Made by a program: the position numbers and the translations under genes. Below, piece after piece: positions 1 through 4,712 of a DNA stretch of 6,192 bases. Source of the stretch: Terriglobia bacterium (GTDB lineage Bacteria; Acidobacteriota; Terriglobia; UBA7540). Numbering within the stretch: position 1 is the first letter of the stretch; each line of letters begins with the position of its first letter. Under the pieces are notes generated by a model. The model did not search any database, had not been told where the DNA came from, and was given only the letters and a program-made list of their open reading frames with translations. The stretch covers positions 1 to 6,192 of the forward strand of contig JASHTO010000254.1 of NCBI GenBank assembly GCA_030040515.1, written 5' to 3'.

Positions 1-1694
1 TCGCTTAATTGTCCGGGGTTCAGCGTGAAAGCCCCGGTAAGTTGCGAACCGTTGCCCGCTCCTTCCACGTATTCGTTCTGGCTGAAGTCGTTGCTCAGTT
101 TGGGCGTCAGGCCCAGGGACTTCGCCGCCTTGTCAAAGTCCTCCGTCCTGGCCAGTTCCAGGAGTTTCTGCGCCTTGTCCTGAGCCAGAGTGATGGACTC
201 CTGGTGGCGGAAATCCTCTTCCACCTGGGGACGCACTTCATCGAGCGTGGGAACATGTTCAGGCGAAAGTTGAATCAACTGAATGACGGCCTCGCCGCGG
301 GGAACGGAAACGGGCCCGCCGACTTCGTTGAGCCGAAGCTGGAAGGTGAGGTTCTCCAGCCCGTCGCTTTTGCCCAGGTCGGGCACGGGCTGGTTGTATT
401 TGAACAGCGGCGTCTCTCTCGGCACAAAACCCGCCTTGCGGACAATGTCGTCAAATTGCTGAGGATGGGCCTTAAGCTGCGTCGCCAGGCTGGTGGTCAG
501 GCTGTCTTGCAATTCGGCGATCCGCTGTTTCTCCAGCTCCGCGCGGATGGAGCCCGAAACCTCCTCGAAGGTCTGCAAGTGCGCCACCTGCTTGTCCTCG
601 ACCTTGATGATGTGGATGCCGTATTCGGTCTTCACCAGGCCGCTCACCTCACCTGGCTTCAGGGAGAAAGCCGTGGACTCGAAGTTCTGCACGGTTTGCC
701 CGTGAACGATCCAGCCGAGCTCGCCCCCCGCCTGGGCCGTGGAATCCTCAGAATATCGCCGGGCAAGGTCCCCGAAGTTGGCGCCGGCGCGAATCTGGTT
801 CAGGACGTCCGCCGCGGTCTTTTCGATGGTGGCTGTTTCCGCCGGCGTCTTGCCCGTGGTCTTGAAGAGAATATGCGCCACCTTGACGCGGTCGGGCACG
901 CGGTAATCCGCAAGGTGCTGGGTATAGTAATCATGCAATTCTGCGTCTGTCACCGTCAACCGCGGCCGCACGTCGTCCGCAGTAATCATCACATAGCGCA
1001 ATTGGCGCTGTTCGGGAAGTTTGTAGTGGCCGGGATCTTTCTTGAAAAATGCCTCCAGCGCTTCCGGCGTCACCTTGACATCCTTGAGGGACTGGCTGGG
1101 ATCCACCACCACGTAATCGATTTTGGTCTTGTCGTTGCGGCGGTGGAATTGCGCCGTAACCTCGGCGGGCGTCACCTCAACTCCGTCCGTGACGATGGCG
1201 CGCATTTTATCTTCCAGCAGGCTCTCGCGGACCAGGGCTTCAAACTGCTGAAGGGTTTTGCCGGTGTTGTCCGCAATCATCTGGGCGGCTTGGTCTGCTC
1301 CCACAAAATTTCCGCCGGGGTATAGCCAGGGAATGCCCTGAAAAGCCTTTAGGACTTCCGCGTCCGTCACCACCACGCCCATTTTCCGGGCCTGCTGGAT
1401 CAGGATCTGGTCAATCACCATCTGGTCCAGAAGGCTCGGCGCGAACAACGGCACCATGCGCGGGTCGAACCCCGAGGGCGAATTCTTAAACTGGTCGCGC
1501 ATTCTCGTATCCAGGTCCATGCTGGTAATGCTGTCGCCGCCAATCGAGGCCAGAACATTTCCTTGTGGCGTGGAGGTATCCCCGCCCCCGATGGGCGCCA
1601 TGACAATGACCATGCTGAGGCACACGATGCTCAGGAAGAATATCAGCAGGTATCTCTTGATCGCCTCGGCTTTTTTGCGAAAAAACAGAAACAT
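1..1694 (-). CDS. PpiD/SurA-like membrane-anchored parvulin-type peptidyl-prolyl cis-trans isomerase (partial, C-terminus off window)
   Basis: The predicted role is cis-trans isomerisation of prolyl bonds in, and chaperoning of, newly exported proteins at the outer face of the inner membrane. The reading frame is open for 564 codons from the ATG at 1694 to the window edge. Residues 1-14 are basic (MFLFFRKK...) and are followed by one hydrophobic segment at about 15-35 with no convincing cleavage site, as in PpiD anchors. A SurA_N-like helical region starts near residue 45. A complete parvulin (PPIC) domain lies at about 268-366, with the motifs KVAHILFK, FGDLARRYSEDS, GGELGWI and YGIHIIKV, so both conserved histidines are present and the domain is probably active. 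A second, degenerate parvulin-like half may follow (VPRGEAVIQLIQL, then LDEVRPQV). E. coli PpiD has 623 residues, so roughly 60 are probably missing. A GGAG ribosome site sits 5 nt upstream of the ATG, and a strong promoter candidate lies just before it. PpiD-like is preferred over SurA because of the membrane anchor. Confidence 0.9.
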   Translation of the reverse strand, partial: MFLFFRKKAEAIKRYLLIFFLSIVCLSMVIVMAPIGGGDTSTPQGNVLASIGGDSITSMDLDTRMRDQFKNSPSGFDPRMVPLFAPSLLDQMVIDQILIQQARKMGVVVTDAEVLKAFQGIPWLYPGGNFVGADQAAQMIADNTGKTLQQFEALVRESLLEDKMRAIVTDGVEVTPAEVTAQFHRRNDKTKIDYVVVDPSQSLKDVKVTPEALEAFFKKDPGHYKLPEQRQLRYVMITADDVRPRLTVTDAELHDYYTQHLADYRVPDRVKVAHILFKTTGKTPAETATIEKTAADVLNQIRAGANFGDLARRYSEDSTAQAGGELGWIVHGQTVQNFESTAFSLKPGEVSGLVKTEYGIHIIKVEDKQVAHLQTFEEVSGSIRAELEKQRIAELQDSLTTSLATQLKAHPQQFDDIVRKAGFVPRETPLFKYNQPVPDLGKSDGLENLTFQLRLNEVGGPVSVPRGEAVIQLIQLSPEHVPTLDEVRPQVEEDFRHQESITLAQDKAQKLLELARTEDFDKAAKSLGLTPKLSNDFSQNEYVEGAGNGSQLTGAFTLNPGQLS

Positions 1695-1728
1695 GATCGC
1701 TCCGTTATTCCAGCCATCATCCTGCTTA

Positions 1729-1758
1729 ATTATAGAGGAGCATCCTCGATGGCGACAA
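1729..1758 (-). promoter_or_regulatory. Sigma70-type promoter candidate for the PpiD-like gene
   Basis: On the minus strand a perfect TATAAT (1734-1729) lies 18 nt downstream of TTGTCG (1758-1753), which matches 4 of 6 positions of the TTGACA consensus. The -10 box is about 35 nt upstream of the ATG at 1694, giving a short leader that contains the GGAG ribosome site. It implies that the isomerase gene can be transcribed independently of the disulfide gene upstream. This is prediction from sequence only. Confidence 0.5.
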
Positions 1759-1777
1759 GACCGGGAGAATAATCATT

Positions 1778-1794
1778 CTCCGGCAAAACCGGAG
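1778..1794. repeat. Small perfect inverted repeat (CTCCGG, 5-nt loop, CCGGAG)
   Basis: A 6-bp perfect stem with a CAAAA loop lies between the end of the disulfide gene and the -35 box of the isomerase promoter. It overlaps a second, imperfect foldback at 1761-1783 (CCGGGAGAAT against ATTCTCCGG, one bulge), so two alternative hairpins are possible. Neither strand has a clear run of T after the stem, so this is not a convincing intrinsic terminator. It could be a weak terminator for the disulfide gene or an operator, or it could have no function. Confidence 0.4.
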
Positions 1795-1838
1795 GCTTTA
1801 CGGTAGCTGGTCCCTCAAAGGGGCCTGACCGCCAAGAA

Positions 1839-1913
1839 ACCCCTCACCCGATCACCCCTTCTCCCCTCTTCCCGGGGAGAGGGAAGAGGGGGAGGGGAGT
1901 AGGGGGGAGGGGT
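1839..1913. repeat. Long imperfect palindrome, C/T-rich arm then G/A-rich arm (REP-like intergenic element)
   Basis: The left half is almost purely pyrimidine and the right half almost purely purine. They fold back around the CCCGGGG at 1871-1877, with the outer ends ACCCCT (1839-1844) and AGGGGT (1908-1913) also pairing. Similar elements of the CCCTCACCC...GGGGAGAGGG type are scattered between genes in many environmental bacterial genomes. It lies downstream of the disulfide gene stop and could stall or end transcription or stabilise the 3' end of its mRNA. The strand asymmetry could also permit triplex formation. Being a repeat family member is inferred, because only one copy is in the window. 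Confidence 0.65.
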
Positions 1914-1974
1914 CCGTTCGAAATGATAAAGAGATCCGCGGATATCCATCTTAACTTCTGGCTCAAGCTCCGCC

Positions 1975-3093
1975 TTAATTTTTGGCGCGCAAAACATCAT
2001 CAATGGCGTCAAAATATGCGTCCTCGGAAGGCAAACCCACCAGCCTCCGGCCGTTGATGAACACCGTGGGAGTTTGATTCACATCGAGGCGCTTGGCTTC
2101 CGTCAAATCGCGCTGGATGCGCGGATATGACGATTGCGCGTCCAAACAACCGGCCAGTTTCACGCGATCCAAACCTACCTGTTCGCCGAAATTCAGCACC
2201 GTATCGCGCACATTGGTGATATTGATCTGCTGCTGGTTCCTGAAAATGGCGGTGCGCAAGGCCACGAAGGTGGAGGGATTCAGCTCATAAGCGCACTGGC
2301 AGCCAATGGCTGCGGTCCGGGACCAGTCATGGGACGGCAGGGGGTATTCCTTGAAAACGATTCGCACCTTGTCCCCGTAGCGCGGCACCACCCGCGATTC
2401 CAGAAATTCGTTCATGCGCGCGCACACGGGACACTCGAGGTCGGCATATTCCACAATCGTCACGGGAGCGTTGGCCGGCCCTTGCGTGGCCTCATCACGC
2501 AGTGAAATTCCGTGCAGCGCCTGCTCCTGGGGATCGAGCGATAAATTGAAGAGGTCGCTGATGATCATGTGCTTGCCGTCTCGGGTGAGGAGCACCGTGT
2601 GATCCTCGCCATCCGCCAAGGTATAAGTCCCTTCCTGAAAGTCCGGGTAGTTCGACGGCTTGAACCGCGCCAGCGCCACCTTGGACGTCGCGGGCATTCT
2701 GTACAACTGCCGGATATGTTCCTCAACCTCAGCGATCGAGTTCGCCGTCTGGAGATCGATGATTCCGCCGGAGGGCACGATCAGGTAACGATTATCCTTC
2801 GAAATCAAAACAAGCTGCGACCCCGGCTTGTTGCCGTTGTCCACATTCACAAGCGCCTGATTGAAACCGGGGGCCAGGGGGGAGGTTTGTGACGGTCCCA
2901 TCGAGAGCTTTATGTTATCCGGAACGGCAAATTGCAGCCGGATGTAATGGATGATTTTCTCGCCGGTGGCCTCGCTTAACGCTGCCCCTTGCGAGGCCGG
3001 CTGCGCGTGCGTCACTGCCCAGGGAATTCCTCCGCCGACCGCGAGGACTAGCAGTGCGGCGGGCAAACTTAACTTATTCTTTCTTTCCTTCAA
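1975..3093 (-). CDS. Secreted DsbA-like thiol-disulfide oxidoreductase with two DsbC_N-like N-terminal domains
   Basis: This is probably a periplasmic protein that makes or isomerises disulfide bonds. With a TTG start at 3093 it has 372 residues. Residues 1-7 are basic (MKERKNK), 8-28 are hydrophobic, and a Sec-type cleavage site is likely after THA at 28-30. Two similar segments follow, at about 47-115 and 123-187. Each has a helix, a Pro-rich turn and a strand pair ending in a Lys/Arg-Asp-x-x-(+/h)-x-hI pattern (SKDNRYLIVPSG and TRDGKHMIISD), like the DsbC_N dimerisation domain. The thioredoxin fold covers about 205-368, with the active site CPVC at 221-224 and the cis-proline in NQTPTVF at 342. 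Further cysteines lie in GCQC and AGCLDA. The upstream start at 3450 would run through non-coding repeats and bury the signal peptide, so it is rejected. Whether it is an oxidase or an isomerase is not certain: CPVC is not typical DsbA CPHC, and DsbC_N-like domains favour isomerase or reductase use. Confidence 0.88.
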   Translation of the reverse strand: MKERKNKLSLPAALLVLAVGGGIPWAVTHAQPASQGAALSEATGEKIIHYIRLQFAVPDNIKLSMGPSQTSPLAPGFNQALVNVDNGNKPGSQLVLISKDNRYLIVPSGGIIDLQTANSIAEVEEHIRQLYRMPATSKVALARFKPSNYPDFQEGTYTLADGEDHTVLLTRDGKHMIISDLFNLSLDPQEQALHGISLRDEATQGPANAPVTIVEYADLECPVCARMNEFLESRVVPRYGDKVRIVFKEYPLPSHDWSRTAAIGCQCAYELNPSTFVALRTAIFRNQQQINITNVRDTVLNFGEQVGLDRVKLAGCLDAQSSYPRIQRDLTEAKRLDVNQTPTVFINGRRLVGLPSEDAYFDAIDDVLRAKN

Positions 3094-3102
3094 ACGGTCT
3101 AT

Positions 3103-3109
3103 CCCCTTT
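3103..3109 (-). promoter_or_regulatory. Ribosome binding site deciding the TTG start of the disulfide gene
   Basis: AAAGGGG on the minus strand lies 9 nt before the TTG at 3093. No ATG or GTG is available in frame between here and the repeat region. The TTG is followed directly by a classical positively charged n-region and hydrophobic core, so the signal and the ribosome site agree. A second TTG nine codons later has AAGGAAAG upstream but would lose the charged n-region, so it is less likely. Confidence 0.6.
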
Positions 3110-3139
3110 GGCCAGCAACTCTGCCCGAGCCTTCTCTGA

Positions 3140-3169
3140 ATTCTAGTCAAATCAACGTATACAATGCAA
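3140..3169 (-). promoter_or_regulatory. Sigma70-type promoter candidate for the disulfide gene
   Basis: On the minus strand TAGAAT (3145-3140, 5 of 6 to consensus) lies 18 nt downstream of TTGCAT (3169-3164, 3 of 6). Transcription would begin near 3133 and leave a leader of about 40 nt with the AAAGGGG ribosome site. It sits in a locally A/T-richer stretch between the gene and the first foldback repeat. This supports the short start at 3093, because a start at 3450 would lie upstream of it. Confidence 0.35.
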
Positions 3170-3191
3170 ACCCCATTTTCGGCCGGGTGAG

Positions 3192-3319
3192 GGTCAGTTT
3201 GAAATTTCGGCGTAGGGGCACCCCTTGCCCTGCGGCCCATAGCCTTCGGGCGACGGGGCGCGGGGGCCATGGCGCCGGACTGAAGGGCAAGCCCTGCCCC
3301 TAGGGAATTCAAACTGACC
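3192..3319. repeat. MITE-like foldback element with 12-bp perfect terminal inverted repeats
   Basis: The ends GGTCAGTTTGAA (3192-3203) and TTCAAACTGACC (3308-3319) are perfect inverted repeats. The inner arms also pair: TAGGGGCA (3213-3220) with TGCCCCTA (3295-3302), and TTGCCCT (3225-3231) with AGGGCAA (3284-3290), so the whole 128 bp can fold into a long hairpin. There is no ORF of its own and no obvious target-site duplication at its edges. It contains a core at 3227-3257 that recurs in the neighbouring element. It could be a non-autonomous mobile element, or a REP/BIME-type palindrome that forms RNA structure in the leader region. Confidence 0.7.
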
Positions 3320-3378
3320 GACGACGTTTCGACCCGTCGCAGCGCGAACCGTAGCGCGGGCATCTCGTCCGTTTTGGC

Positions 3379-3464
3379 TGTAGCGGCGGTCGATGACCGC
3401 CGGTCGGCGCTCGCCCTGCGACCCAAAGCCGTCTTCGGGCGACGGGTCATAGAGCGCCGCTACA
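3379..3464. repeat. Second foldback element with 20-bp near-perfect inverted ends
   Basis: The end TGTAGCGGCGGTCGATGACC (3379-3398) pairs with 3445-3464 at 18 of 20 positions. The left arm can also form its own perfect 8-bp hairpin (CGGCGGTC, loop GAT, GACCGCCG, 3384-3402), so alternative structures compete. Between the arms, 3413-3446 repeats the core of the element at 3192-3319. Palindromes beginning TGTAGCGGCGGTC occur repeatedly in Acidobacteriota-type genomes as far as I recall, which supports an interspersed repeat family. Only a genome-wide count can confirm this. Confidence 0.68.
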
Positions 3465-3492
3465 ATTTATGTCGCTCTGTATAACTTCCCTT

Positions 3493-3520
3493 TTGTCTCG
3501 CGGGCGCGATGGCATAAAAT
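3493..3520 (+). promoter_or_regulatory. Sigma70-type promoter candidate for the NIPSNAP gene
   Basis: TTGTCT (3493-3498) and TAAAAT (3515-3520) are 16 nt apart, just after the second foldback and 41 nt before the ATG at 3562. The -10 matches 5 of 6 consensus positions and the -35 matches 4 of 6. The leader would contain the GGAGAC ribosome site at 3551. Another A/T-rich patch, TATAAC at 3480, is a weaker alternative. Confidence 0.35.
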
Positions 3521-3561
3521 GCTGCCGTGCAAATCGCCACTCCTAAGACCGGAGACACTCT

Positions 3562-4371
3562 ATGAAAAGACGCGGATTCTTGGTTTCCTCGCTGGCTGCT
3601 TCGGCGCTGACGGGAGCAAATTCCTCGGCGGAGCCCTCCCCCGCCCAGCGACGAAGAAGTGCGGGCGGCAGAGCCGTCTACGAATTGCGAAAATATGTTC
3701 TGCGGCGCGGCCCGCAACCCCAGATGGTCATCGATTATTTTGGTGAAGCGGCCATCCCGGCCCTGAACCGCCTGGGCGTGACCCCGGTGGGAGTGTTTAA
3801 CACTTCCATCGGCCCCGACAGCCCTGCCATCTATGTTCTTACACCCTTCGACTCACTGGAAATCGCCATGACCATTCCCGGCCGGTTGGCTGCCGACCCC
3901 GAATATCGGAAGGCCGGCGCCGCCTATAATGATGTTCCGGCCACCGAGCCGGCTTACATGCGCATGGAAAGCTCGCTGCTTCTCGCCTTTGAGGGAATGC
4001 CGAGCCTGGAACTGCCCACCGGCGCCGCCACCAATCAGCCGCGCATCTTCGAACTCCGCACCTACGAAAGTCACAGCAAGAAAGCCAATCGCACAAAAAT
4101 TGAGATGTTCAATAAATCCGAAATTCCCATCTTCCGCCGCACCGGTTTGCATCCGGTCTTTTTCGGCGAGACGCTGGTGGGACCAGGCCAGCCCAGCCTG
4201 ACCTATATGCTCACCTTCGCCGATATGGCCGAGCGCATGACCAACTGGGGCATTTTCATCGCCGACCCCGAGTGGAAAAAACTCAGCACCACGCCCGGTT
4301 ATACTGACGCGGAAATCGTCTCAAACATTACCAACGTGATTCTTACGCCGGCGTCGTGCTCGCAGATCTAA
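3562..4371 (+). CDS. Tat-exported protein with two NIPSNAP domains
   Basis: This 269-residue protein of unknown function belongs to the NIPSNAP family, which has a ferredoxin-like alpha/beta-barrel fold. It starts with a twin-arginine signal (MKRRGFLVSSLAASAL), with cleavage likely near SSA at 21-23, so it is probably folded in the cytoplasm and then exported. Domain 1 covers about 38-142 (VYELRKYVL, then IPALNRLGVTPVGVF and ADPEYRK). Domain 2 covers about 160-267 (IFELRTYESHS, then EIPIFRRTGLHPVFFGETL, and FIADPEWKKL). The shared ELR-x-Y opening and the ADPE-(Y/W)-(R/K)-K ending show that the halves are duplicates. The start is supported by GGAGAC 7 nt upstream and by the Tat motif directly after the ATG. 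No cofactor-binding cysteine cluster or other catalytic signature is visible, which leaves unexplained why Tat rather than Sec is used. Family members are often annotated only by domain, and no substrate is claimed here. Confidence 0.88.
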   Translation: MKRRGFLVSSLAASALTGANSSAEPSPAQRRRSAGGRAVYELRKYVLRRGPQPQMVIDYFGEAAIPALNRLGVTPVGVFNTSIGPDSPAIYVLTPFDSLEIAMTIPGRLAADPEYRKAGAAYNDVPATEPAYMRMESSLLLAFEGMPSLELPTGAATNQPRIFELRTYESHSKKANRTKIEMFNKSEIPIFRRTGLHPVFFGETLVGPGQPSLTYMLTFADMAERMTNWGIFIADPEWKKLSTTPGYTDAEIVSNITNVILTPASCSQI

Positions 4372-4712
4372 GTTGGGAAGGGATTTTGAGGTTGGAGGTG
4401 TCAACATGGCATCTCCGCAGCTCTTTTCTTACTGGCCATCCAACATCCCCTCAAGATCTGGATCGTTTTATTGCACAGGTGGGTGCGTTGCGTGGTTCCG
4501 CTCCCCGAGCGAATGTGCGTTTCGCATGGGTGAGACCGCCATTAGAGCTCCCGATCTGAACTCTTCCTAGCAATTGGAAATGAGTGACACGGTCCGTGGT
4601 TCAGAGTTATTATCCATGGCCGTCCAGATTGCTGGTAGCACCGAGTACTACCGATTGGCTTTGGATGTTCCGAGATTGCACGAAGTGAGCCTGGCAGGGA
4701 GCCGATTCGAAA
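4372..4712 (+). other. Intergenic region between the NIPSNAP and GH3 genes
   Basis: I see no convincing gene in this 341-bp gap. A 54-codon frame from the ATG at 4406 has GGAGG upstream, but its translation is Ser/Pro/Cys-rich with no recognisable motif. There is no obvious intrinsic terminator after the NIPSNAP stop. The region contains a promoter candidate for the next gene at 4584-4613 and its roughly 90-nt leader. Base composition is less G+C-rich than in the flanking genes, as expected for non-coding sequence. Confidence 0.55.
4584..4613 (+). promoter_or_regulatory. Sigma70-type promoter candidate for the GH3 gene
   Basis: GTGACA (4584-4589) and TATTAT (4608-4613) each match 5 of 6 consensus positions and are spaced 18 nt apart. 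Transcription would start near 4620, leaving a leader of about 90 nt before the ATG at 4713. It suggests that the glycosidase is transcribed separately from the NIPSNAP gene rather than only by read-through. Confidence 0.4.

Larger units (their letters stand above)
3094..3561. other. Divergent intergenic region, mostly repeat sequence
   Basis: This 468-bp gap separates the minus-strand disulfide gene from the plus-strand NIPSNAP gene. It holds the disulfide gene leader and promoter candidate (3094-3169), two foldback elements (3192-3319 and 3379-3464), and the NIPSNAP promoter and leader (3493-3561). The 59 bp between the foldbacks includes GTAGCGCGGGCATCTCGTCC, which looks like the remnant of yet another hairpin-type repeat (GGGCA...CGTCC). 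I see no credible small gene here. The open frame crossing it on the minus strand translates to an Arg/Ala/Pro-rich stretch without domain character, as expected of G+C-rich non-coding DNA. Confidence 0.7.

Noticed and set aside
9..1325. 438-codon open frame on the plus strand
   Set aside because: It is exactly antisense to the PpiD-like gene. Its translation shows no domain pattern, while the minus strand has a full parvulin domain with ribosome site and promoter.
1612..1632. Possible lipoprotein lipobox around Cys25 of the PpiD-like protein
   Set aside because: The residues before the cysteine (SIVC) do not fit the L-(A/S)-(G/A)-C pattern, and the segment reads better as an uncleaved transmembrane anchor.
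3094..3561. Possible structured regulatory RNA or riboswitch in the divergent region
   Set aside because: The hairpins are explained by palindromic repeat elements, and no known riboswitch core or conserved pairing around the ribosome sites could be recognised.
4406..4570. Short frame with GGAGG upstream of an ATG in the NIPSNAP-GH3 gap
   Set aside because: The 54-residue translation has no motif, membrane segment or repeat. The ribosome-site match alone is not enough support.
4555..4605. 7-bp inverted repeat (TCTGAAC / GTTCAGA) flanking the GH3 promoter candidate
   Set aside because: The arms are short and 37 bp apart. A match of this size is expected by chance in a few hundred bases, so no operator is claimed.
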